Source: Extibacter muris | GTDB lineage: Bacteria; Bacillota; Clostridia; Lachnospirales; Lachnospiraceae | Direction of reading: 5' to 3' | DNA length: 64,000 nucleotides | NCBI RefSeq assembly: GCF_004345005.1 | Contig: NZ_SMMX01000009.1 | Location: 106,237 to 170,236, forward strand | Part shown: positions 52,857-61,288 of the stretch, one piece after another | Position numbering within the stretch: the stretch's first letter is position 1 | Layout: every line of letters starts with the position of its first letter | The notes under the pieces: generated by a model | Seen by the model: only the letters and a program-made list of their open reading frames with translations | What the model was told of the DNA's origin: nothing | Database searches by the model: none | Made by a program: the position numbers and the translations under genes

Positions 52857-53144
52857 ATGAATTATTGGGCATGGGGAGGAAAATATATAGGCAGACGTTC
52901 AGGCGACTATCTATATTCAGCGACAGGTGAGCCATTAGGAGTATTTTATGGAGATGAATTATACGATTTTTCAGGAAAATATATCGGAGAGGTTAGAAAT
53001 AAAGATAGACTTATTGTAAATAGAAGTAATAAACATAAAAGAAAATCTGGTAGATGTAAGCCATGTGGAATATGTGGATCATCATGTTGTGATTATGTGG
53101 GATATGTTATGCTGTGCGGGTATGAGGATTTTACGATAGAGTGA
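52857..53144 (+). CDS. Small protein of the 4-fold beta flower type with a Cys-rich tail
   Basis: 95 residues from the ATG at 52857, after AAGGAGAGG. Repeated strands WGGKYIGRRSGDYLYSATGE, GVFYGDELYDFSGKYIGEV match what I recall of the 4-fold beta flower domain. The tail has CKPCGICGSSCCDY, possibly a metal site. Last gene of the element before attR. Function unknown. Confidence 0.65.
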   Translation: MNYWAWGGKYIGRRSGDYLYSATGEPLGVFYGDELYDFSGKYIGEVRNKDRLIVNRSNKHKRKSGRCKPCGICGSSCCDYVGYVMLCGYEDFTIE

Positions 53145-53160
53145 AAATCCCTACTCTTAG

Positions 53161-53263
53161 TGGCAACATTTTGGCAACAGAAAATCAGCAAGCCATAATA
53201 AAAGATGTAATTGAAGTAAAAACGGGCGTGTATTTGCATAAAACTTAAATAAATACAGTTAAT
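53161..53263. promoter_or_regulatory. Right-end protein-binding sites
   Basis: TGGCAACATTTTGGCAAC (53161-53178) matches the left-end repeat at 43307. A further operator-like site AACTTAAAT...AGTTAA lies at 53242-53263. Confidence 0.5.
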
Positions 53264-53281
53264 AATAACAAAGAACACGCC

Positions 53282-53289
53282 GAGTTCGA
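53282..53289. repeat. attR core
   Basis: GAGTTCGA, followed by ATAG, so the original guaA end GAG TTC GAA TAG is preserved at the right junction. Confidence 0.75.
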
Positions 53290-53298
53290 ATAGACACA

Positions 53299-53349
53299 AA
53301 ATCTCTGGGAAGCCTTATTTTGCAGGCTTTCCAGAGATTTTTCTTTTTT
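53299..53349. terminator. Terminator behind the guaA attachment site
   Basis: A 17-bp stem (53299-53315 with 53324-53340, one G-T pair, AAATCTCTGG/CCAGAGATTT ends) and a T-rich tail. Probably the original guaA terminator; on the minus strand it can also end the integrase remnant. Confidence 0.85.
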
Positions 53350-53354
53350 GTTGG

Positions 53355-53594
53355 CTACAAATTGGCTACACCTGCTATTTGGCTACCATTCGAAACTGTC
53401 GTTCCGTTCATCACATTTTCAAGCTGGGCAGCTACTTCTGCCTGCTTATTCGGATACAGATGACTGTAAGTATTTAAGGTCGTCTGTATTTTTTCATGTC
53501 CAAGCCGGTCTGCAATTAGGAGAGGCTGGCATCCCATTTCTATCAAAAGACTTGCATGGGAGTGCCTAAGTCATGAAACTTGCTTTTGAATTTA
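53355..53594 (-). pseudogene. C-terminal fragment of a tyrosine recombinase
   Basis: Minus strand: KFHDLRHSHASLLIEMGCQP (after restoring one missing base near the HDLRH motif), then LIADRLGHEKIQTTLNTYSHLYPNKQ with the second His and the Tyr nucleophile. Everything before HDLRH is missing. Faces attR, the usual orientation for an integrase at a guaA element, so it may be the scar of an older element in the same site. Confidence 0.8.
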
Positions 53595-53702
53595 TATTGC
53601 ACTATTTCTATGATTTTTGAAATAAACTTAATAAATTGCACTTTATTTGTTTCAATATTAGTGATATACTGAAAGTAGTTTTTTATTATTGAGGTATATG
53701 AG

Positions 53703-54815
53703 ATGATTCCTTATACTGGAGATTACATTGAACATATTGATGATAGCATAGATAATTCTAAATATTACACATTTACCCCACGTCCTCTGATGCATGGGGA
53801 TATGTATAAAATAGACGATGAACTATTCGCCTTGCTAATTGAAGCTCACCGAAATATTGGATTTTTAAAAGGACTTTTTAAGTATGCCCCAAATAGAGAA
53901 GCATTCGTCGAATTAATGCTATTAAAAGAATGCACATATTCCCGAATGATTGATTACGATACTCTCACTTTTCACGATGTACTTGCCAGTCGCGGGAGTG
54001 GTAAAAACGATATTACATCAATTACTAATCTCAAACTGGCATACAAGAAAGCGATAGATAGGACAATTTCAGCTCCAGTTCTAAGTGAACTTTGCGGAAT
54101 TGCATTATATGGTGATGTAGTTAGTAAGCCAGTTGATATTAGGGACAAGCAGACTTTTTTATTGGGTGTTAGGACGAACCTTATATCTTACAACCCTACA
54201 GCCCCTGACGCAGTTTTACCAGCGCTGGCCGATATTTCCGCTTATCTATATAATGACAAAGACACTGATCCGTTAATTAAGGCTGCATTAGTGCATTATC
54301 AGTTTGAGATGATACATCCGTTTGAGAGATATAACGGAATTGTAGGACGAATCATTGTTCCAACGATATTGTGCAATATCGTTGGAGAAGCAAAACCGCT
54401 AATATGTCTGTCCGAGTATTTGTATCACAACAAGAATGAATACTTCGACTTGCTTCAAACTACTCAATACAGTGGTGGTTATATTCGGTGGATCAAATTT
54501 TGTGTAAATGCTATAAATGAAACTGCAAAACGGTCAGCTCAGTTACTGATACAGTATGAAGATATTGTAGCAAAAGATATAAAACAATTAGAAGATATAC
54601 AGTTGCTACCCAAAAGTGTTTGGTGTGTATATGATTATCTTAAGTTTTTTCCTGTGACTAGCATTTCCCATGCCGCCACACAGTTGGGAAGTTCGTTCAA
54701 TTCAATCTCAAATGCCCTGCACTTGTTGAGAGAGAATGGCATCGTCACTCAAGAAAACGACAACATGAGGAATCGTATTTGGAAATATACTGCGCTTGCA
54801 TCCCATTTGATATAA
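53703..54815 (+). CDS. Fic-family protein with a degenerate active-site motif
   Basis: 370 residues. Fic proteins transfer AMP or related groups to target proteins. The N-terminal Fic_N region has RPLMHGDMYKIDDELFALLIEAHRNIG; the core motif reads HPFERYNGIVGR near residue 205, against HPFxDGNGRxxR. His, Pro, Phe, Asn, Gly and the second Arg remain; the acidic residue, first Gly and first Arg are replaced. A C-terminal winged-helix segment follows (SISHAATQLGSSFNSISNAL). AT-rich; the promoter is not clear, GAGGTATATGAG precedes the ATG. Confidence 0.85.
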   Translation: MIPYTGDYIEHIDDSIDNSKYYTFTPRPLMHGDMYKIDDELFALLIEAHRNIGFLKGLFKYAPNREAFVELMLLKECTYSRMIDYDTLTFHDVLASRGSGKNDITSITNLKLAYKKAIDRTISAPVLSELCGIALYGDVVSKPVDIRDKQTFLLGVRTNLISYNPTAPDAVLPALADISAYLYNDKDTDPLIKAALVHYQFEMIHPFERYNGIVGRIIVPTILCNIVGEAKPLICLSEYLYHNKNEYFDLLQTTQYSGGYIRWIKFCVNAINETAKRSAQLLIQYEDIVAKDIKQLEDIQLLPKSVWCVYDYLKFFPVTSISHAATQLGSSFNSISNALHLLRENGIVTQENDNMRNRIWKYTALASHLI

Positions 54816-54916
54816 GATTAATGTTCATTTTAAGGGAATATTCGATAAGATTAAATTATTGGCTCTTTATTCCTGAACTTTAAGCAGCGATAAATATCTA
54901 AGATTTGGAGGGCATA

Positions 54917-55909
54917 ATGGCACAATCAAATATTATCATGTACACTACAGAAGATGGAGTCACAAAAATAGAAGTTACATTTGACCATGATACAGTTTGG
55001 CTTTCTATAGATCAAATGGCCGAATTATTTCAACGGGATAAAAGCGTAATTGGAAAACATGTAAGAAATATTTTTAAAGAAGGAGAATTGGCAAAAGAAG
55101 CAGTTTGGGCAAAATTTGCCTACACTGCTTCTGACGGTAAGACCTATCAGGTGGATTTCTATAATTTAGATGTTATTATTTCCGTTGGTTATCGGGTAAA
55201 ATCCCTGAGAGGAACACAGTTTAGAATATGGGCTACTTCTATCTTAAAGGAATATATGAAAAAAGGGTTCGCATTAGATGATGATCGACTTAAGAATCTT
55301 GGAGGCGGAAACTATTTTGATGAATTGTTAGCTCGTATTCGTGATATTCGTTCTTCTGAAAAAGTATTTTGGAGAAAAGTTCTGGAAATATATGCAACAA
55401 GTATTGATTATGACCAAAAAGCAGAAAGTTCGATTATATTTTTTAATCAGGTACAAAATAAAATGCACTGGGCGGCTCATAAGCACACAGCGGCAGAAGT
55501 AATCTATCAGCGGGCAGATGCAGATAAGAACAATATGGGATTAACAGCATGGGCTGGAAAGAAGATTAAACGTTCTGATGTAGAGGTTGCAAAGAATTAT
55601 TTAAACGAAAAAGAAATAGATGCGTTAAATAAAATCGTTACGGCGTATTTAGATATTGCGGAAGTCCATGCCTTGAATCAAGAACCAATGTATATGAAAG
55701 ACTGGCTGGAAACAATTGATGACTATCTGAAAATGACAAGAAAGGATATTTTAACTACAAAAGGAAGAGTTACACATAAACAGGCTCTTGAAAAGGCGCA
55801 TGGAGAATACGAGAAATATCGGAAAAAGCAGGAGGATATCCTTTCTCCGGTGGAATGCCATTTTCTTGAAAGTATAGAAGAATTACAAGAGTTGGAAGAT
55901 AAAAAATAA
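54917..55909 (+). CDS. RhuM-family protein
   Basis: 330 residues from the ATG at 54917 after GGAGGGC. Matches the RhuM family throughout: VWLSIDQMAELFQRDKSVIG (KilA-N/Bro-like DNA-binding start), VKSLRGTQFRIWATSILKEY, YATSIDYDQKAESSIIFFN, MGLTAWAGKK and YLDIAEVHALN. Family members occur in genomic islands, with a phage-antirepressor-like N-terminus; function unclear. The next DNA is a broken recombinase. Confidence 0.9.
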   Translation: MAQSNIIMYTTEDGVTKIEVTFDHDTVWLSIDQMAELFQRDKSVIGKHVRNIFKEGELAKEAVWAKFAYTASDGKTYQVDFYNLDVIISVGYRVKSLRGTQFRIWATSILKEYMKKGFALDDDRLKNLGGGNYFDELLARIRDIRSSEKVFWRKVLEIYATSIDYDQKAESSIIFFNQVQNKMHWAAHKHTAAEVIYQRADADKNNMGLTAWAGKKIKRSDVEVAKNYLNEKEIDALNKIVTAYLDIAEVHALNQEPMYMKDWLETIDDYLKMTRKDILTTKGRVTHKQALEKAHGEYEKYRKKQEDILSPVECHFLESIEELQELEDKK

Positions 55910-55912
55910 TTT

Positions 55913-56476
55913 TTGCCTAATCTGATGCAAGCAGAAGTCATATGTGCCTGCTGTGGAGGAAAGATGTAGCGAAAACGTGGAACGAACCATGCGAATTGGT
56001 ATTTCTTTACCTGTATCACGAAGAACCGGCTAGGTGCAGATAAATGCACAGGAATGTATGTTAGAGAGGAAGATGTGCTCAGTGCTGTGTACTATCAGCT
56101 AAAACTGCATACCGATTACCTCTTTATTACCAAAGATCAATATAAACAGGAAATACAGCACTTAGATTCCCTCATTGAAGCAGCTTCGCTCAATTATGAG
56201 GAAACCACAGATTTTAGCATGAAGCTATATGAACAGTATGTCATGGGCGAAGGTTCTAAAGAAGCCATTGTGGATGCACGACCTGCAAAAGAACAGGCCG
56301 AAGCGGAACTGAACAGAGCGATTGCAGACAAAGTAGCCTATGAAAAACAGTATCGGGTGTTCTGCAAACTGCTGAAAGTCAGCAGGAAGGAAATTCCGTT
56401 GAATGAGATTGTTGACTGTATTGAACAGATCATGGTAGACATCGATAGAAGGACTGTGGTAAAATGGGCAAAATAA
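55913..56476 (+). pseudogene. C-terminal remnant of a large serine recombinase
   Basis: Frame reads LPNLMQAEVICACCGGKM, then TAG at 55967, and on with RKRGTNHANWYFFTCITKN and GMYVREEDVLSAV. The zinc ribbon CxxC...C...C and following coiled coil (residues of the open 140-codon part from 56054) are typical of the TndX/Tn4451-type recombinase tail. Catalytic domain is absent and a stop breaks the ribbon, so it is dead. Confidence 0.78.
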
Positions 56477-56500
56477 TAAAGAAAAAAGGAGCAAAGTCAG

Positions 56501-59221
56501 ATGCTCAGAATTGATAAAGCTATACTCGATACAAATGGCGTAATATGTAATAATATCTCTCAACTAAGTTTTGCCGACAGGGGACTTCTAAGCCAGAATA
56601 TTCTTGGTCAGATTCGCAACTTCGTGGAGTATATTGCAATCAAAGCATACTCCAACGGCCAGGACGTCAATCCTAATGACTATGATTTGAATGTGGTTGC
56701 TTTGAAAGATATGCAGCGCCGAGGGGAACTGCGATTCCTTTATAGGTTCCACGAAATGCTCCAGAAATCTGTGTCGCACTATACCGTTGACAAGGATGGA
56801 TCGGAGCGTCTCATGCTCAAATACTATGAGCATCTACTAAAAATCAAGCTATACCTGAAACGAACTTTTAATTTGGATGTGCTGGAGAATATCAGCGATT
56901 TCCCTCTGAATACGGACACTGAGCTTTCGGATTACTATGAAAAGATTGCGGAAAGAATCGAGTTTCCGAGTGCGTTTAGTTATCCGGTTACTTATAACGA
57001 CCGGTATTATGTGCAGAAAGTAAAGCCCTTTTTCGTTAATCAAAAGATCTATTATGAAGTCACATTTACTGCAGCAAATGCTAATGCAAGTAAGTTTGAC
57101 CGGGTTATTGCGTTTACGCAGCACGAGATTGTCGATAACTATGCTGTCAAATTCTCAATACACAATGACATGATTCGTATCCTAGATAAAGATATGTCCA
57201 TTCTCGTGATTGATGGATATGAAGTATCTATTCGCCCCTGTGAGTGGGATAATTTTTCTGAAATCTTCGGCCCGAGAGTGAAACATAGTACGAACTCTAA
57301 TGAATATAGAGAGCTGATGAGGTACCTTTCAGTCGTTAGGATGTCCTTAACCGAGCTCGTGAGCTGTGATCAGGATTACTATGATTTTATAAAAGGGAAG
57401 ATTACAGCCCACGCTCAATCGGTCAAGATTTATGAGATGCTTGATCAGTGCCGGAATATAATAGTTGATAATAAACCAGGAGCAAATGTATTGAGATATT
57501 TGCTTCATAAAATGAATAACCGTGTCATCAAGTGGCAATATTGGGGCGAACAATGTGGTGGGTTATCTAACCTTTACCTGAATTATGGCTGTATTCCGTT
57601 TGATTGTATGCCGTATTGTACTTCCCTACGACAACACAATCCGAGAATATATGACTTGTTTGAATCCATCCCCATTTCCGGTCACGAGCATGAGCTGTTT
57701 GCTAGATACATTAAAAACAACACTGAAATAGAGGGGCATCTATTTACACCTAAAGCCGAAATTGAAGGTTTTGAAGATATTGATGGTTTGATAAGGAAAT
57801 ACAATTCTTCCCTGTACTACAAACATACCGGACGTAGAATTGAAGAATATAAGGATCATCTTTACATCAAAAGCTATGTCGAAGATAGTACCGAAATAAT
57901 CAAAAAGTTGCAGGAGTTGGCTTCGTCGGGCGTTTCTCAATATACGGCCTCTGTTGATTCATGGATATCAAGAGAGTCATATACAATTGATGATGACGGC
58001 AAGAAAGAAGCCCTTCGGCAGATGTTTACCACTTCTCATGTCGCGCTGATTTATGGCTCTGCTGGTACCGGTAAATCTACGCTGATCAAGCACATATCTA
58101 ATTTCTGGGCGGACAAGGATAAGATATTTCTAGCTAATACGCATCCGGCCGTGGATAATATGCGCAGGAAGGTTACCGCCGGGAGTAGTGAGTATAATAC
58201 GATTGCAAAGTTCATCTCGAAGCGGAACAATAATACGGATTGTGATGTCCTCTTTATTGACGAGTGTAGCACAGTCAGCAACGATGATATGCGGCGTGTG
58301 TTGGAGAAAGCGAACTTCAAGCTGCTTGTTCTTGTTGGCGATATCTATCAGATAGAGTCGATTTACTTTGGGAACTGGTTTAGTATAGCTCAAAAATTTG
58401 TACCAGAAACATCGATATTTGAACTGACACATCCGTATCGCACGACTAATAATGATTTGCTGACGGTTTGGGATCGCGTGCGCAAGCTTGACGATGCAAT
58501 TCTAGAGCCGTTAGTAAAGAATGGCTATGTCGCAAGATTAGATGAATCTATCTTTGAGCATAGCGAAGAAGATGAGATTATCCTTTGTCTGAATTACGAC
58601 GGGCTATATGGAATCAATAATATCAACCGGTTCCTGCAAAACAGCAATCCGAATGAAAGTGTTGTCTGGGGAATAAATACCTACAAAATAGGCGATCCAA
58701 TTCTGTTTAATGAATCAAATATTTTTTCTCCGCTAATCCACAATAACTCAAAAGGAAGAATTGTCGGTATTCGTCCGGAGGAGCAGCAAATCTGGTTCAA
58801 TATTGAGCTCGATGAATCAATTAATGCGATTGATGCCTGGGGATATAATTTTGAACTCATTGGAGAATCTGAGGCAGGAAAATCTATCATCTCATTCAGC
58901 GTAAACAAATATCAGAGCACCGATGAGGACGATGAAGATAACGATTCTACCGTTGTTCCATTTCAGGTCGCATATGCCGTCTCTATCCATAAGGCGCAGG
59001 GCTTGGAATACGACTCTGTAAAAATCGTAATTACAAATGAAACTGAGGAAAGAATCACACATAACATCTTCTATACAGCTATCACACGCGCTAAGAACAA
59101 GCTGAAGATCTACTGGAGCCCTGAAACGGAGCAGTCTGTGCTGGAGCGGCTTGAAGTTAAAAATTCTACAAAAGATGCGCACTTACTATCTCGACTTTCT
59201 TCGCTCACGATGACGAACTAA
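56501..59221 (+). CDS. Large SF1 helicase-like ATPase with an unknown N-terminal half
   Basis: 906 residues. Residues about 510-905 are a RecD/UvrD-like SF1 helicase: Walker A IYGSAGTGKSTLIKH near 518, ANTHPAVDNMRRK (Ia), DVLFIDECSTVS (II), VLVGDIYQIESI (III), THPYRT (IV), YAVSIHKAQGLEYDSVKIVI (V) and FYTAITRAKNKL (VI). Residues 1 to about 500 match no domain I know and hold no clear nuclease motif. AAAGGAGC precedes the ATG. Starts 24 bases after the recombinase tail. Role could be defence or element maintenance. Confidence 0.85.
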   Translation: MLRIDKAILDTNGVICNNISQLSFADRGLLSQNILGQIRNFVEYIAIKAYSNGQDVNPNDYDLNVVALKDMQRRGELRFLYRFHEMLQKSVSHYTVDKDGSERLMLKYYEHLLKIKLYLKRTFNLDVLENISDFPLNTDTELSDYYEKIAERIEFPSAFSYPVTYNDRYYVQKVKPFFVNQKIYYEVTFTAANANASKFDRVIAFTQHEIVDNYAVKFSIHNDMIRILDKDMSILVIDGYEVSIRPCEWDNFSEIFGPRVKHSTNSNEYRELMRYLSVVRMSLTELVSCDQDYYDFIKGKITAHAQSVKIYEMLDQCRNIIVDNKPGANVLRYLLHKMNNRVIKWQYWGEQCGGLSNLYLNYGCIPFDCMPYCTSLRQHNPRIYDLFESIPISGHEHELFARYIKNNTEIEGHLFTPKAEIEGFEDIDGLIRKYNSSLYYKHTGRRIEEYKDHLYIKSYVEDSTEIIKKLQELASSGVSQYTASVDSWISRESYTIDDDGKKEALRQMFTTSHVALIYGSAGTGKSTLIKHISNFWADKDKIFLANTHPAVDNMRRKVTAGSSEYNTIAKFISKRNNNTDCDVLFIDECSTVSNDDMRRVLEKANFKLLVLVGDIYQIESIYFGNWFSIAQKFVPETSIFELTHPYRTTNNDLLTVWDRVRKLDDAILEPLVKNGYVARLDESIFEHSEEDEIILCLNYDGLYGINNINRFLQNSNPNESVVWGINTYKIGDPILFNESNIFSPLIHNNSKGRIVGIRPEEQQIWFNIELDESINAIDAWGYNFELIGESEAGKSIISFSVNKYQSTDEDDEDNDSTVVPFQVAYAVSIHKAQGLEYDSVKIVITNETEERITHNIFYTAITRAKNKLKIYWSPETEQSVLERLEVKNSTKDAHLLSRLSSLTMTN

Positions 59222-59244
59222 AATGGACTAACGCATCAAGTAAC

Positions 59245-60252
59245 TTAATAATCAAAACAGAAACCACAAGTTATTGGAAACGGTAGCTTGGGTTTTCTGC
59301 TTTTCAGAATTATATTTTTTGTCCTGGATTTGACATACGGGTGACGGAGATCGTGTACCCGGATTTTTTTAACCCCTGATTTCTTACATCCCCGTAGCAT
59401 TTCATGGTTCAGAAAACTTTTGGTGTAAGGAAATAGTCTGTCATCCGGTTGGATCTCATAGCACTTATCCATATACTCTTTCAGACAGTTGGCAAGGGTC
59501 TGTGGAATGGTAACAACCCGGTTGCTTTTTGGCGTCTTTGGCGGCCAGATTACATCCCTGCCGTTGATACGCTGAAAGGTCTTATTAATCGTGATTGTAT
59601 GGCCTACCAGATCCACATCTACAGGCGTTAATGCACATAACTCTCCTACACGCATTCCGGTATAATACAGAGTCATAAATGCGGTATAGGAGGCTGGTTT
59701 ATCCTGTACTGCCACTATAAACTGCTCAAACTCTGCTTTTGTCCAGAAGTTCATTTCTTCCGCATGACTTTTTCCCATACTTCCGGCTTTGGTGCATGGA
59801 TTCTCATGCAGGTCATAATACTTCACTGCATAATTGAACATAGCCGTCAGCTGGTTGTTGATCGCTTTTAAATAAGTCTGGGAGTAAGGTTTTCCATTTT
59901 CATCCCGATAGGAAGTTAAGCTGTTCTGCCATTTGCGGATATCTTTTGGTGTAATCTCGTTGATAGGGATCTTTCCGAATACAGGAAGAATCTTTTTGTC
60001 CACTATATAATGCTTACTGATGATGGTAGACTCTTTCAGCCGGTGGCTCATATCTTCAAAATACAGTTCTACGAAATCTTGAAACAGCATTCCCATATCG
60101 GCTGTTGCTTTGTTCAGAAAATCCCGTTCCCATTCTAAAGCTTCTTTTTTGGTTGCAAACCCACGTTTCTTTTTATGGATGACTTTTCCGGTGTAATCCT
60201 TGACACGAATCTGGGACATCCATTTTCCTGAAGTATCCTTTGTTACTGACAA
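59245..60252 (-). pseudogene. Tyrosine recombinase truncated at the HDLRH motif
   Basis: 335 residues on the minus strand. Arm-binding domain (TGKVIHKKKRGFATKKEAL), core-binding domain, and catalytic Arg in YTGMRVGELCAL are normal. After VHDLRH the sequence turns to PYVKSRTKNIILKS and ends without the second His and the Tyr. So it cannot cleave DNA. It is a near relative of the integrase at 44516. Intact start with GAAAGGAATG before it. Confidence 0.85.
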
Positions 60253-60299
60253 ATCTGATCATTCCTTTCTTAGAGTTATCAAAACCCTATGTTGGGAGA

Positions 60300-60884
60300 T
60301 TATTCGCCAGAAAGCAGAGCAGCCCTTCTTTTTATACGCTCGTCCTCATCAAGCTCTTCTAATTCAGACATTTCTACACCCTGTGAAGCATAATAAGCCA
60401 GTGTCTTATCTTTCCACGCCTCATAGGCAGATTTTGACATGCCGTATTCTTTGAAAGATTCTCGATTGTTTTCCCATTCTTCCAGGAAAAGACATATATC
60501 CGCATTCAGATCGGCTGCTTTATCTTTTCCGTCAAAGGTAATGGAACACTGCCAACCGTCATGGTGAGGCGGTCTTTTTGTCTCAATAGAAAAATGAAGT
60601 CCTGTTATTTTCTCAATCTGAAACAGGCATTCCATTACATCTGAAAGGATGTCAAATTTAAAATCGCCGGTCTGATGCCCCAGAAGATAGGTGGAAGTAG
60701 TATCCAGCACTTTGGCAAGTTCATTGACCATAGCAATAGATACTTCAATTTCTCCGCTTTCGTATTTCTGAATGGTGCGGAGTGACTTACCTAAAAGATC
60801 TGCTAACTCTTTCTGGTTATAACCTCGTTTTTTTCGGAGAGTTTTTATACGTTCTCCAATCGTTGAAATTTCCATATCGTTCAT
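60300..60884 (-). CDS. XRE-family repressor of the second element
   Basis: 194 residues: helix-turn-helix IGERIKTLRKKRGYNQKELA with TIQKYESGEIE, then a C-terminal domain with CLFQIEKITGLHFSIETKR that resembles the repressor at 43424 in layout. AGGTG precedes the start. Divergent from the excisionase gene; the four repeated sites between them are likely operators. Confidence 0.88.
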   Translation of the reverse strand: MNDMEISTIGERIKTLRKKRGYNQKELADLLGKSLRTIQKYESGEIEVSIAMVNELAKVLDTTSTYLLGHQTGDFKFDILSDVMECLFQIEKITGLHFSIETKRPPHHDGWQCSITFDGKDKAADLNADICLFLEEWENNRESFKEYGMSKSAYEAWKDKTLAYYASQGVEMSELEELDEDERIKRRAALLSGE

Positions 60885-60924
60885 TATTTATTCACCTCAT
60901 GGATAATATAACATGAAATAAAAC

Positions 60925-61050
60925 GAATTGCAAGTGCGTATTATTTAAAATATAAGTTGACAAATATGAATATTAGACGCATGATATAAATGCGAATTAA
61001 AAGTGCATATAAAAGACGTATATAGTAATTTGATGTGAATGTTAGGCGTA
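60925..61050. promoter_or_regulatory. Four operator-like repeats between repressor and excisionase
   Basis: GAATTGCAAGTGCGTA (60925-60940), GAATATTAGACGCAT (60968-60982), GAATTAAAAGTGCATA (60994-61009) and GAATGTTAGGCGTA (61037-61050). All follow GAATnnnAGnnGCnTA roughly, all in the same direction, starts 43, 26 and 43 bp apart. Confidence 0.65.
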
Positions 61051-61096
61051 TCTTTATTGCACAGAACAATAGATATCAATCAAAGGAGGGAACAAC

Positions 61097-61285
61097 ATGC
61101 AGGTTAAGGTTTCTTATATAACAGCCAATGACATTATGGAGGTACTGGGTGTCGGCAGGAGCAAAGCATATGGCATTGTGCGGGAACTGAACCAGGAACT
61201 GGAAGAATCCGGGTATAACGTGATCAGAGGTAAAGTCCCGATCCGGTATTTCCAGAAAAAGTTCTATGGCTGCGAATCGGAGTAA
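61097..61285 (+). CDS. Excisionase-type small DNA-binding protein
   Basis: 62 residues: VSYITANDIMEVLGVGRSKA, AYGIVRELNQELEESGYN and a basic end PIRYFQKKFYG. Same fold and length as the gene at 44320. AAAGGAGGG precedes the ATG. First of three closely spaced genes with the primase and VapE. Confidence 0.85.
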   Translation: MQVKVSYITANDIMEVLGVGRSKAYGIVRELNQELEESGYNVIRGKVPIRYFQKKFYGCESE

Positions 61286-61288
61286 GGG

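Larger units (their letters stand above)
43236..53289. mobile_element. Integrative mobilizable element in the 3' end of guaA
   Basis: Bounded by GAGTTCGA at both ends. Gene order: XRE repressor (minus), excisionase, tyrosine integrase, MobC-like, RepA-like ATPase, hairpin-rich region, MobV relaxase, a small protein, RHH-Dcm methyltransferase, EcoRII-type nuclease, Vsr, a broken ATPase and a beta-flower protein. No type IV secretion genes are present, so it needs a helper for transfer. The right end rebuilds the guaA end as GAG TTC GAA TAG. About 10.05 kb. Confidence 0.85.

Noticed and set aside
60925..61050. Replication iterons
   Set aside because: Location between a divergent repressor and excisionase fits operators better, though an origin role is not excluded.
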